Source: Brassica napus (lineage: Eukaryota; Streptophyta; Magnoliopsida; Brassicales; Brassicaceae). Taken from it: DNA of 64,000 bases. This document shows, piece after piece, positions 50,801 through 62,392 of this stretch. The notes beneath the pieces were generated by a model. It searched no databases, had not been told where the DNA came from, and saw nothing but the letters and a program-made list of their open reading frames with translations. How positions within the stretch are numbered: the first letter of the stretch is position 1; each line of letters starts with the position of its first letter. The DNA lies in assembly GCF_020379485.1 (NCBI RefSeq), contig NC_063452.1, positions 58,363,338-58,427,337 on the forward strand, read 5' to 3'. Position numbers and translations under genes: made by a program.

Positions 50801-51180
50801 CCATATAACCAAAGAGAATCCGTGGGACATGAAGACATGACCTGCAAGTAAAGTTTTATTGCAGATTATAAAGTCCATCCAAGCACCGTTTGAAGCACCA
50901 TCAGTTCATCCAAGACTTACAAGTTCATTCAAGGAGAATCCAGCTGATCATCTTCACCAAGTCATAGGCAACTTCAACGTTCAAGAAGACTCGGATACCA
51001 GATGGGAATGCGTCTACTACAGTGATGCATTCATCTGGGGGAGTTCATGTGTTGTACTCTTTTTCCTGTCCTTGGTTTCCCATTTTGCCACATTGGTTTT
51101 GGGGTTTTTCAGGAGAGGTTTTAACGAGGCAACATTAAGCATGCAACGAACCTGTACCGGATGTGTCGATCAAGGGGGAG
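47869..51180 (+). other. Non-coding interior of the Copia element
   Basis: No reading frame longer than about 110 codons and no intact integrase, reverse transcriptase or RNase H motif was found. Two direct copies of a segment with TTGTATAGGTT(T/C)AACTTTACCTTC (about 48080 and 48196) are present. Pieces around 48960-49180 faintly resemble scrambled pol but cannot be claimed. The last 200 bases (GGGGTTTTTCAGGAGAGGTT, TAACGAGGCAACATTAAGCA) are the usual pre-polypurine region of plant Copia elements. Confidence 0.6.
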
Positions 51181-51436
51181 TGTTATAAACCAAATGATGA
51201 TCGACCATGGACCAGCCCGTACTGTAGGTCCAATCCGGGACATGATAAAGACAACCAGAGACTATGTGTTTATCTAGTATATATTCCATGTATATCTGTA
51301 ACATAGTGTTTATCCTTATCCTTATCTTGTTAGGATAAACATGATCTTATGACGGTCTAATACCTTGTATATATATGGACCTTCTGGTCGACAATAATAA
51401 TAACATAAGTATTTCTCCAACACTTCATTTACAACA
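51181..51436 (+). repeat. 3' LTR of the Copia element
   Basis: It is intact, 256 bases, with TG...CA ends, AAGGGGGAG immediately upstream and target duplication AACAC downstream. It preserves the uninterrupted ATCCGGGA site where the 5' LTR carries the hAT-like insertion. Confidence 0.93.
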
Positions 51437-51686
51437 AACACGTGGTTTTGAAAAGTTATAAAAGCATTAAATTTAAAAAACAGAAAGAAAACCGATAACT
51501 TCTTGTTCACGTCTAGAATGAAACTTCTTGTTCACGTCTAGAATGAATCAAAACTGACAAAGCAAGAGTTTCAGGTGGGGCTACTACAACCCTCAGTCCA
51601 CCAAACATGAGATAAACTTAATAGAAAAAAACGATAGGTTCAATACAAGGAAGCAACATCTAGCTGAAGTTTATAGGTCTTGCAGT

Positions 51687-54600
51687 TCACCTCCTCCTAG
51701 CTGCCGTGACCAGAAATGGTCTGAATGTAAGACACACCGCTAAGATGACGATCACGTTGAGGAAGAAGAAGAGCATCTGCGGTCCTGGTAGAAAAGATGC
51801 ATTTTGTCTTTCTTCACTCCAAGAGAAGCTGTCGAGAGCAAAACAAAAAAGAAAGAGTCTAAGTCTGTGAAAACCTATCTATTTTGTGTGTTAAATGGAA
51901 AAAGGACGTACAGGAATCCAGAAACAACTGGTGCAACTGTTTTGAACAGTGACATGGAAGTCATGGCCAGTCCGTTCGCAGCACCTCTCTGGTGCTGATC
52001 CTGTTGTTTCATAAGAGTTAGTGGGTTATAATTAGTTAAAACAATACTGGAAAAATATGAATTTAAGGATCATACCACCGCTCGGTTTTGGAGAATCAAC
52101 ATGCCGGTTATGGCAGAGACCTACACACACAAAGAAATCAAAAATGTGTCAATCAAAGCAATATTGTATTAAAAAGGGCAATGGAGAAGGAGAAAAAAAT
52201 TTACACTGAAAACGTTTACGAAGATAGAAGCAACGGTCAACAGAAGGCTTCGAGGGATACCTGACAGATGAGCTATAAAAGGATAGCTCATCTGGACAGG
52301 TATCATCAGTGCCCCTTCTAGACGGGTAAGGAGCAGTGGTCCCAGCAGTCTCTCGGCTGCTGAATAGAGGAGGACCTGAAAGGAAAAGAGGCCAAAACCT
52401 AAAACAAAAATGGCTTGGTTAACTCATGTTAGAACTGTTAATGGAAACTTAGTTTCCCTAGACAAAACAGATTTGTATTCACAATCCCCTATGATTGTGA
52501 CTAAGAAACAAAAAGAATTTTACTCTAATAACTTGAGAGAGAGAAAATAATTTTATTTATCTGGGAAAAATATGATCTGTTTACAAGACAATGTTAATGT
52601 CTTCTTTATATAGACATGAAACAATATGAATGAAAGAGTACTAAAGGTAAGAGACATAAACTCTTCTCTCTTGCAACCCTTAATATAATAACTATCTTCT
52701 CTTTGTACCCTTTAACATAATAACTACTCTTATGAACAGACAGAACTCTTAACATACACTCTTTGATTCAACATATACAATTTCATATGTAACTGTTACC
52801 ACTAAACTCAATTATAAACTAACTAGAAACAGTGCAATGAAATGATAAGACATGAAGAAGAGCAATGAAATGATAAGACATACCCGATATCGTTAGAACA
52901 GTGCCAACATGATTCGTTGAGTATCCCAATCCTCCGAACTTACTAGGGCTATTTGCCCACAAAGCAAAGATCTGCAGCAGTGATTAAGATTTTTTGTTCA
53001 GACTAAGAGCACAAGCCACCCTATGAAGGATCTTTAAATTCCAAAAGCCTAAAAAGTCTTAAATTAATGGCTAGTTCCATTATTACCTCAGAATACGCTG
53101 TGTCATGCAGACACAAAACGCAGTAGACTAGGATGGATGACATGAGGGGCCAGTTCTTGAACAGAGAAGTCCTTTTGTTGTTTCCTGTCATCCCGGCTGT
53201 TTCAAGAGATGCAGCTTCAAGTGCTTCGACAGGGTCATCATCTGAAGTCTTATTATCCAGCTCATGGTTGTGAAGTGTTTCCTGACCATGGACATAGAAC
53301 ACCCGTTAGAGAAATGAGTAGTTATCAGTAGACGCTGGAAGGAACAACAGCTTACCGGAATGAAACAGCATATTGCTGTACCGACCAGTGCGAATGCCGA
53401 GATGGTAAAACATGGCAAGGCATAAGGGAACCTGCGTTGCAATGCCATGAGTATTCGATTATACACATGAAACAGAGGACTAAGAAAACAATGTTTGTGC
53501 TTTTAAACTACTAAACTAAGCGAACCTGCAATGCAATGCCATGAGTATTCGACTATACACACACATTACACTAAACTACTAAACTACTAAACAGAGGTCT
53601 AAGGAAACAATGTTTGTGCTTTTAAACTACTAAGCGATTAGAAGTATCATTATCTCTGTACCTGCCAAAGAAGGATGCTTTGGTGAACACACTCGGATAC
53701 TTCTCTGCAGGCTGAATATGAAAAATGGGGCATTAATTAACCAGACAGCAAAAAATGACCCAAAGGAGAGATGGACAGGGTTCAAGTATTTAGACAGATA
53801 ATATGATCAGATCAAAACTTTTACCTGTGATAAGAATCCTCCTAGGGCAGGTCCAATGATGAGACCAATACCCCAAGCCGTGCTGACCGCTGACATTGCG
53901 GTCGCTTGGTACTCTTCACGGAAGATCTCCATAGCATATGCCTGCAAAAATTTACACTAGTGATATTAGAAAAGATAATTGTATGAAGAACAAATATATA
54001 TATATATATATATGTACTAGGCTAAGAGTTAAGAGTGTCAACCTTTATGGTTCCAAGAAGGCAGTTAAAGCTGCCAAGCATAAACCTAGTCGCAATGGCC
54101 ATCCATATGTTCGTGCTCATGCCAAACAGAGCGTTGAACACAGCACTACAGTACCCACCCAAGCCAGTTAGTTACCAAAAAAAAACGGGAGATACAACGG
54201 TAAAACACACTTACATTGTGATCGTTCCAAGGAGGATAATGGGCTTTCGTCCATATCTATCGGACATTACTCCCCACAGAACAGATGTTAGTGCACGTCC
54301 AAGCATGAACGCACAAGCTTGAAAGTCACAACAACAAAAAGGCACATCAAATTCAGTAGAGATAGTAATGATTTTTAGAAAACGTGTTTGTATTTATTGA
54401 GATATAGTAACGTATATATACAAGAAGATTGAGCTAGTCCTATGAGGAGAAGGAGCTAAGTAGATAACAAAAAATATGTACTGGGACTTATCTAAAATAT
54501 TAAAATATTATGTGTCATTATCTCTATACTCACCAATAAAACCAGCGTAGTATCCTATTTCTTGCTCTGTCTTGGCTACACCAAAATCTTGGATCTGTGA

Positions 54601-54925
54601 AAACAGACATGTAAGAACGGTCTTGAAATATCTCAAGAAACAGAGATGTAAGAGAATAAGATTCTCACCATGTAGTACAGAAACGGATACAGAGAAGAGA
54701 TGGGAAGAGCTGCGCAAATCCAAAAGGGCAAAATTATTACTTATACCACAAGAAATCATAACAAAGAAGAGGAAACTCACACGTGGTGAGTATGATGACC
54801 CAGATGAAGGAGAGCTCCGCGTAGGGATATCCTCGGCGGACCTCCTTCGTCTTATCAACTAAGCAACCGGGACATCCCTCGTGGTACTGCTTCTCCAACA
54901 AATCTGCTCGGAACTCGTCCCCCAT
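51687..54925 (-). CDS. ZIF1-like major facilitator superfamily transporter
   Basis: This is a multi-exon gene on the minus strand. The start at 54925 gives MGDEFRADLLEKQYHEGCPG, whose Cys-Pro-Gly-Cys motif near the N-terminus marks the ZIF1/ZIFL family. An in-frame ATG at 54988 is less likely. Exons read in order: PYAELSFIWVIIL; LPISSLYPFLYYM; GVAKTEQEIGYYAGFIG; FMLGRALTSVLWGVMSDRYG then RKPIILLG (the MFS loop 2-3 signature); AIATRFMLGSFNCLLGTIKA; VSTAWGIGLIIGPALGGFLS; FPYALPCFTISAFALV; ETLHNHELDNK (loop); LFKNWPLMSSILVYCVLCLH; FALWANSPSKFGGLGYSTNH; DQHQRGAANGLAMTSMSLFK; FSWSEERQNASFLPGPQMLF; a Leu-rich last helix and TAARRR before the stop at 51687-51689. Twelve membrane helices are expected. 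Family members act at the tonoplast in zinc, nicotianamine, potassium or auxin-related transport; the substrate here is unknown. No broken exon was noticed, but small exons and junctions were only partly resolved. Confidence 0.88.
52427..52754. mobile_element. Possible solo LTR in a ZIF1-like gene intron
   Basis: A 328-base segment begins TGTTAGAACTGTTAATGG and ends CAGAACTCTTAACA. It contains CTTCTTTATATAGACATG, which looks like an LTR TATA/start region. It lies within an intron (about 52400-52880). A matching 5-base target duplication was not found (ACTCA left, TACAC right), so this remains a suggestion. Confidence 0.4.
53431..53640. repeat. Tandem duplication across an intron 3' end of the ZIF1-like gene
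   Basis: CCTGCGTTGCAATGCCATGA at 53431 is repeated as CCTGCAATGCAATGCCATGA at 53525. Both are followed by GTATTCGA, CAGAGG, AACAATGTTTGTGCTTTTAA and ACTACTAA. Read on the minus strand, each copy ends in an acceptor (CGCAG|GTTC and TGCAG|GTTC), so the gene carries two candidate 3' splice sites about 94 bases apart. Confidence 0.85.
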
Positions 54926-54970
54926 AATGTCCAAACTCAACTTTTCTTCAGGGGATCGGGAGGAGAAGAA

Positions 54971-55050
54971 GAGGTACTTCTTTTGCAAGAAGAGAAGAGA
55001 AGTCTCAAGTAGAGGTACTTCTTTTGCAAGAAGAGAAGAGAAGTCACAAG
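54971..55050. repeat. 41-base tandem duplication in the leader of the ZIF1-like gene
   Basis: GAGGTACTTCTTTTGCAAGA followed by AGAGAAGAGAAGTC occurs at 54971 and again at 55012. It lies just upstream of the start codon (54925, minus strand) and is probably transcribed as 5' UTR or is the proximal promoter. Confidence 0.85.
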
Positions 55051-58000
55051 TAGATTCAAGATTTCATTTCACTGTCACACTTTAATATGTAAAATATGAT
55101 GTAAACCGTTGGGAATGCGTTTTTCTTTTATTTACTTGGTTTATTGTTCTGTGTTTAAATATTATATCAATAATTAAAAAAATATATTATATCAATTTTA
55201 GACTGGCCCACTTTTTCTTTTTCTTTCTTAAACCAGTTTCTTCATATGGGTAGGTTAGAATTAATATTTCGACATTTTCCCTAGTCTTTTGACCAATCTT
55301 TCATATATGATTCCATGCATTAAAGAACTTTCAGAAGAAAGAACAGACAATAAGAAAACTGTGTTGAGGAATGACTTACCTCCTAAAACGGTTTTGTCTG
55401 TTTATTGCAGGTTGAGACATTCCAAACAGACCCGTGCCTTTTTTTTTTTTGTTCAACGCAGAGAAAGAATCATTTGCCTAGGGCAGCAATTTTTTTAAAA
55501 AAATCAAGGGCATCATTTGTGTAAGATCATTTTGGTTAATTGATATTCCATGGGACAAATCCAACGTTCACAAAAATCTTTGATCAGTTTCCATTTTTCC
55601 AAGGATATATAGGTTGTTTAAATAATTATGTTTTGTGTGTTTGGAAAATATATAATAATATGTCAGCCCCATTGTACGCCAGGTTACTCTTCATATGATT
55701 TTCAGGTGACAAGTTCGACCTCTCACGGCCACCATTTTGTATTTTATAGTTTTGAATAACATTTTGTGGCCCAAAATATATTGTTGCGTCCAACCCACCA
55801 AATGGTCGGTACTGGTTATGGTTTATGAGAAGCCAATAACGTAAACTGAAGCCAAGAGGACAAGAGGGTGTTGTCTTTTCTCCTGTCTCTTCTTCCTAAG
55901 AACGTAATTATCCGCTGACACATTTTTTGGTCTTTAAATTTTTTTTTTTCTGATTTAAAAAAAAAAAGAAAAAAAATTAAATATGAATTAATTGCAGACC
56001 GCCACGTGTTAGTGGGATCCGCAAACAGTTAGGAACAACCCTTGAGACATTTCTTAATTAGAGACATTTGAACAAAGTTTCTAGCAAAAAGGTGGTGGCT
56101 CCCACACCAAAAACACTAGGACCAATGTTGGGACTACCAATAATGTTGCTCTAAGAGAATGTTGCGCACCTCTCAATCAATAATCCTAAAAACCGTGTTC
56201 GGTGGGATAAGAACCTGATTATGGAGGATTTCTATACATGTTCGATCAGATGAATGTTTCATTTTTTTTAATATATTACTTAATTATAAATGATAGATCT
56301 CTGTTAAAATTATTTAATTAGTGTTTAAAATTTGTTGGTTGAGAAAAAGAAAAAATGTTTCTAGTGATATTTTTTTTGGTGGATTCTTGATTTTAAACTA
56401 GATTGATTTGCCGATAAAACAAATATATCCCAATATATCCCTTATATATTAATTGAGGAGCACTACAACATTTGAATGTAGCTATGTGTGATCACCATGA
56501 TGATTTTAAAAATCTTTAGAAAAATATGTTGGTTCATCTAAATATATATTATATTTTTCATTAAACTAATCATAAAACTAATTAAAAGTGTACAATTACT
56601 ATTTTCATTTCTTTCCTTAAGCAATAGTTACAGAATTATCAAATATGATTAATATATATATATATGAAAATTAATGATTTTAATAAGAAAAATGTGATAA
56701 CAATTTGTGTCTCCTCCATCATTTTTTTGTTTAATTTAATATTATTAAAAATAAATCAAACAATCAAATTAACTATGAAATTAAAATTTAATTTTTTCAT
56801 ATATGTTATATTTTGAATTTTTAAAAATAACTATAAATTACTAAAACTGTTAAAACTCTTATGTTAACATTTTTATTTAATAAGATACACATGATCTTAT
56901 AACCGTAAAATATTTAACAGTCATAAGAAATGCATTCATAAAACAATTTCACATATCCCATTTTTGGAATGAAACAAAAAAATAAATCTTTCGTAAAACT
57001 TATTCTTTTTATTCATGATCTTAAATCTTCATGAATCGATGGAATGCATGGAATTCATTATTTCCATTAGTAATTTCAGTTTTTATTCCATTTTATTCAT
57101 CATTCCATTTTTATTATTCCACAAACAATCATTTTTTCTATTCAGCATATTCCTCATAAAGTAAATTAACCAGTTACAGCCTAAAAGTTTACATGTGATA
57201 TCACAGAGTAAAAAACAGTCCAAACAAGAGTATAAATATTGTGGGACTATCATTGTACTCGGGGTCACTCAAATCAAAAGTACAAGTCCAAAGTCTTGTA
57301 ATATAGAAAGTATCCATTACAACGTGAAAAGTAAACCTAAACTTAGTATGATGTTTTTTTCTATGTTTCATCTCATTAACTCTATCCACACACCACAAGA
57401 TATTTTTATAATTAAAAGTGTCCACCAAATCATGATTTCGGGTTTTGGATAATGTTCGAAACAATCTTCGTGTGTCTCTCTGGATGAGAGGTGTACATGT
57501 TAAGTATATATTATTCTATTAAAATAGAAGTCATAGTTTATTTCATGTGTGATATTTCATTTTGGACCATCAGTAGAAATTCATCACATTTATTTGTCTC
57601 ATCGTTAATGTTATTATTAATATTACCTTAAACCAGCATTATAAACAGCCATTAATAAATGTAGTTCTTTTGTACTTGTTATACCAAAAATTGTGTATGA
57701 TACTCTATACAAAAACTATAAAAACATTGTCCCAATATCACACTGACTATAAAGGAACACACTTCTATTTTTCATAACGTCGCATTTAGTACACCTCATC
57801 TTGAGTCACAATTCATGTGTCTTTGTCATTTACCTTTGTTACACATCCAAGTAAAATTTACACCATGTACATGTAAGCAAGTAACAAGCTCGATTAATAT
57901 TTACAACATGTTCTTGTGTTGGTAGTCTTTAACATATTTCGACCATGAATTGCTCGATTCATATTTCCACCATGGTGTGTCACAATTCATCAACCATTGA

Positions 58001-58258
58001 TGTGCATCAATTTTTTCTATGGATTCACATATTGCTCGATTCATATTTTTATGTAAATATGGATTGTTTTAAATGTCGTTACCATTGACCATGAATACTG
58101 TTATCTTTGACATGACTAGTCTTATTACTTTCTTTAGAACAAACTCATGTAGCATTTGGAGAAGGTGAAGATGGTGCATAACTAATACACGTTAAAAATC
58201 GGATTAAAAAGTCATAGATATTTGTATCATTATTTATTGGTCACAAAATATGGGTATA
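55051..58258. other. Intergenic AT-rich sequence upstream of the ZIF1-like gene
   Basis: The first kilobase is the likely promoter. A GCCACGTG motif (CACGTG 56003-56008) is present. From about 56250 on the sequence is AT-rich, with repeated GCTCGATTCATATTT motifs at 57890-58050. Short frames have no recognisable similarity. No gene or complete element was seen. Confidence 0.5.
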
Positions 58259-58285
58259 CTAGATGATAATCCGCGTTTTACGCGG
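58259..58285 (-). mobile_element. 3' terminus of a second Helitron (minus orientation)
   Basis: On the minus strand a perfect hairpin CCGCG-TAAAA-CGCGG (58285-58271) is followed by ATTATCAT and CTAG (58262-58259), then T. This is the standard Helitron 3' end. The element body would run to the right of 58285. Its 5' TC end was not found before the next Helitron begins at 59294. Confidence 0.75.
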
Positions 58286-58367
58286 GGTAATTTTTTAAAA
58301 ATATATTATACTTAAATATTATAAACAATATACATTTTGTTATCAGTGACTTTTTTATATTTGATTA

Positions 58368-58940
58368 GAGGTGGGCATTCGAGTACCATTTGGTTTGGTT
58401 CGGTTCGGATCCGCATGATTCAGTTTGGATCTTTGCAGGTCTAGTTCGGGTTTGAGTTCGGATAACCTATTTAATTTTTTTAAAAAATTAAAGTTCATAT
58501 ATACTTTAAATTTTTCAAAATCTAAAAATAAAAATAATATATAACCTATAAATTTGAATAATGTATGCCAAAATACTTAAACTTAACATAAAATTGGTTT
58601 ATCTTAAATATTTGGATAGGAAATCAATAGATATTTTAAGTATTTTTGGTATTTTAAGTATCATTTCCCTATTTTAAACATGTACTTATAACTGTTTATA
58701 TAATTTGTATATTCTTTTAGATATTAAATTTTAAAATAATTAATATATTTAAGTATATAAATTTGGTTCAGATATATTCGGATACCCGAAATATTTTGGT
58801 TTGGATCGGATTCGGTTCTCGTTCTTTAAATACCAAAATTTGGAACTCATTCTGATAACAAGTTTGGTTAAAGTTCAGTACTATTTTTTTGGATCGGTTT
58901 TGGTTCGGTTTTTTTTATTTGGATTTTTTGCCCAACCCTA
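58368..58940. mobile_element. Short element with inverted GGGCA ends and TTCGG-rich termini
   Basis: The left end reads AGAGGTGGGCATTCGAG then GGTTTGGTTCGGTTCGGATC. The right end, inverted, reads AGGGTTGGGCAAAAAATCC then AACCGAACC. These ends are imperfect inverted repeats around an AT-rich core with GGATCGGATTCGGTTC. It resembles short non-autonomous DNA elements common in Brassicaceae. No target duplication was identified. Confidence 0.45.
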
Positions 58941-59295
58941 TATTTTTATTGTGACAAAATTTTAAATGAAAATGATGATGGTTCATATTGATTTTAGGTA
59001 TGCAATAATTTTTAAACCAAAACACATTTTACTATATACGTGGCCTATTTAATTAATCAATAAAAACTGTTTTAGGTCCATTTAATGAAAATAATGGGCT
59101 GAACTTAAAAAAATTATCATTTCATATTGTCAATCAACACTTTCAAATATTCTTTGCCGGTGTTGTGACGAATAGACAGGGGGTTAGGGTTAGAAAAGCA
59201 AATTTCTTGTGCAATCTATGTTCTCGCTAGGTGATTTCAATAGCTTCTAAATAAATCTTAGTTGTATTGATGTCTTGTAAGATTTTCGAACAATC

Positions 59296-60318
59296 CTACT
59301 ATATAAAAGAAGCTAAATTGAAAGCTTATAAGGGGTGTCACATGAGCAAAATAATCCCCACCAATCATACTGCCATGTCACTGGCGGATTGGGCTTTCAA
59401 TTAAAATTGCAATAAAAGATTTGGGCTTTGTTTTGATTACAAAATTGGCTACAGCGAGTGGGTTTCAAATTAAAGTTGCTTTGGTTACAAAATTGGCTAC
59501 AACGAGTGGGCTTCGGATTAAAAGAATGAGGTTCAAATTAAAATTGCTTTGGTTTGATTACAGCGAGTGGGCTTCGAATTAAAAAAGCAATCTCGCAGCC
59601 CAGCCCATTAATTATGTGTACCTGTTAATTATTCAAACAAATTGCAATGCATGCAAACAATAAGGAATACGTCCTTTACGAGTTGTCTTATAATGAAACA
59701 AATGCATGCATGAATTGGTTTTTGTCGAGCTGTTAATTATTAGATAGACTTCTAGCTATACACGTCTAAATCAAAAACGATTTCACCAAGTTTAACTTCC
59801 TACTATATAAAAGAAGCTAAATTGAGAGCTTATAAGGGGTGCCACATGGACAAAATAATCTCCACCAATCATACTGCCATGTCACTGGCGGATTGGGCTT
59901 TCAATTAAAATTGCAATAAAAGATTTGGGCTTGATTTTGATTACAAAATTGGCTACAGCGAGTGGGTTTCAAATTAAAGTTGCTTTGGTTACAAAATTGG
60001 CTACAACGAGTGGGCTTCGAATTAAAAGAATGAGGTTCGAATTAAAATTGCTTTGGTTTGATTACAGCGAGTGGACTTCGAATTAAAAAAACAATTTCGC
60101 AGCCCAGCCCATTAATTATGTGTACCTGTTAATTATTCACTAAGAACACGTAAACAAATTGCAATGCATGCAAACAATAAGGAATACGTCCTTTACGAGT
60201 TGCCTTATAATAAAACAAATGCATGCATGAATTGGTTTTTGTCGAGCTCTTAATTATTAGATAGACTTCTAGCTATACACGTCTAAATCAAAAACGATTT
60301 CACCAAGTTTAACTGGCC
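59296..60318 (+). repeat. Tandem duplication of the Helitron 5' end (about 505 bases)
   Basis: CCTACTATATAAAAGAAGCT at 59296 recurs at 59800. Both copies run through GCCATGTCACTGGCGGATTG, GGCTACAGCGAGTGGGTTTC, CAATGCATGCAAACAATAAG and GATTTCACCAAGTTTAACT. Differences are few (for example GGGTGTCACATGAG versus GGGTGCCACATGGA, and an extra ACTAAGAACACGT in copy two), so the duplication is fairly recent. Confidence 0.92.
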
Positions 60319-61604
60319 CCATAATAATATTATTCTAGCAAAAAAACTTCTTGCATTCACTAAGAAGTAAATAACATATATTCTGCCATTAATACAAAAA
60401 ACAAAGGATATGGAAACAAAACCATAATGTTAATCAAAATATATGTTCAAGCTTTGACTCTAAGCTCACCATAACATTTATCCATCGTTTCTCCCTCTGC
60501 AGAAAATCAGTTTAAGTTATTCAACCTAATCAGTGTAAGCTATTCAAACGATTAGTCTATAGTATTGGTATTCCGTTTAAGTTATACGTAGATACAAAAT
60601 CCCACGAGAAAACCTCCTAACGTCATTTGGTAAGAAATCGTCTACGATCAACCAGCTCTACCCCTTCGTCGCAAAAGCCAATTAGGTAACCTTTTTTTTG
60701 GTGGTCGATCTGAACAATCATTTTAATATTTTTCATTTTGTTTAAGGAAGTGCTGATCTCAACACCATGGTCAAATCAACATCCAGAGATCCTCCCCTTC
60801 TAGGAGGTATTTTATATTGACAAGTTCCTTTTAGAATCAAAAAAATATTAGTATTGATATAATAATTTAATACTTAAATCTAAGGTAGATTTTCTTTCAG
60901 ATAGTAGTGATTTTTTGTATTTAAAAATACAAACTATGAACCGTATTAATTTTACAACAACATATTTATATTATACATTTTAAAATAAAACATCATTAGT
61001 ATTTATTATTCAACCAATAATAAAATATAATGTATACTAAATAACAGATTTGACATAGTGTTGACATTACTTCTTAGAGTTCCTTTTTATTATATTTAAA
61101 CCCAACAAAATAATTAAAAATTAACACTTCCAAATACTCATGCTACGTCTTTTTGATGGGCAATAAAAAACAAACAAACAAACTATCTTCACTTCAAAAA
61201 TCCAAATTTTAAAAATTAAATTAAATTATGGTCACTCCAAATACATATTCTTTAATTATATTAAATTAAATGAAAGAAATCAATTTTTTTTTAAAAACAA
61301 ACAAATTATAACTATGTTCACTTTAAAAAATTAAAAAAAAGTCAATAAAAAATAAATCACACTCTAATCTGTGCAAATCATGCAGCCGAAGATCACAATA
61401 ACCGGAGCAACAACCTCGGACCACAACAAATAATCGCTAGGACCATTAGGATGTGGCTCATCACAAATCACAAAAACAAAAATGCTTTCCTATGAACAAC
61501 TTTCATTTGTCTTGACATCCAGGTTTGTCTAAAAAATACTATGTTTTTATTCTTTCCAACTACATATGAAATGATTGCTTTAAACCACTCAACAGGAACT
61601 GAAA

Positions 61605-62392
61605 ATGGAAGGGAGGGTGCCTATTTCTACGTCAGACAAAATGTACCAACGGTTCGAAGAAGAGAAAATTTATCACATTAGATATTTTATTCTCCTTTCC
61701 AATAACCAACGGTACAGTCTTACAGTTCAACCCTACATAATCAATATCAATGAGAAAACAATTATTACACAGATTGAAGAAAACATTCCACCAATACCTT
61801 CATACATATTCCGGCCCCAACGCTACCCCCAATTGATCAGCTTAGCAAGTGCATTCAATTTCCTCCCAGGTAAAAAAAAGCCATTGCCGGGGTCTCGCAA
61901 ACAAATAAATTATCTTTTTCCTCACTATAAAAAAATATTATCAGAGATGTTGTTGGTCGAATATGCCTCATCCAAGGAAGTGATTTATATAACAAGAACA
62001 CATATTCTAAGATCATCATTGGATTGCGTTTACACAGGTACTAACACTTTATTAAATAATATTTATTTTAACTAATAAATATGTAATACAATTATTTTTA
62101 GTAGATCCAAAATGGTACGTCTAACTATCTGGGACAATGAGACGGTAAATTTCAGGGAGCTAAATCACATATCTACCAGAAAAACCCAAATCGTAATCAT
62201 CACAAGTATCATTCCACGGTTACATGAAGGTAATAAACTAAACATAATATTTACGTCAAAATAAATGCTTACAAATATTTCACTTTTACAGGAAAACTAT
62301 CACTCACAACCACACCTGGATCGCGCTTTTACTTCGACACCGACATTGATATCATACAACGCTTCCAAAAGAAGAATAAACTGCTATACTAA
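61605..62392 (+). pseudogene. RPA1-like (OB-fold, DUF223-type) gene inside the Helitron
   Basis: The first exon (61605-62037) reads MEGRVPISTSDKMYQRFEEE, then KIYHIRYFILLSNNQRYSLT, the OB-fold pattern of RPA1-like proteins captured by plant Helitrons. The second segment, from about 62102, includes MVRLTIWDNETVNF and ISTRKTQIVIITSIIPRLHE. An intron (GTAATA...TTTTACAG) follows, and the last exon, from about 62292, is KLSLTTTPGSRFYFDTDIDI to a stop at 62390-62392. Joining exon one to exon two at the obvious GT-AG sites shifts the frame into an early stop. The gene therefore looks broken, or uses a junction I could not identify. RPA proteins bind single-stranded DNA. Confidence 0.72.

Larger units (their letters stand above)
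42584..51436 (+). mobile_element. Copia-type LTR retrotransposon with nested insertions
   Basis: The element is flanked by AACAC target duplications (42579-42583 and 51437-51441). The 256-base LTRs start TGTTATAAACCAAATGATGA and end TTTACAACA. The 5' LTR is split by a 2.8-kb insertion (42584-42643 and 45454-45649). The 3' LTR is 51181-51436, directly preceded by the polypurine tract AAGGGGGAG. A primer-binding-like segment (GTTATCAGCACGACG) follows the 5' LTR at 45651. A gag-like frame lies at 47172-47868. The rest of the 5.5-kb interior has no intact pol. By hand I count about 9 differences between the two LTRs (about 3.5%), eight of them transitions. Confidence 0.93.

Noticed and set aside
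54926..54988. Upstream in-frame start of the ZIF1-like gene
   Set aside because: Family members begin with an acidic (D/E)EY/F...LLEK segment right after Met, matching the ATG at 54925; the extra residues overlap a tandem leader repeat.
55680..55740. Possible SINE (GTTCGACCTCT resembling an RNA polymerase III B box)
   Set aside because: No A box, poly-T or A tail, or target duplication could be found around it.
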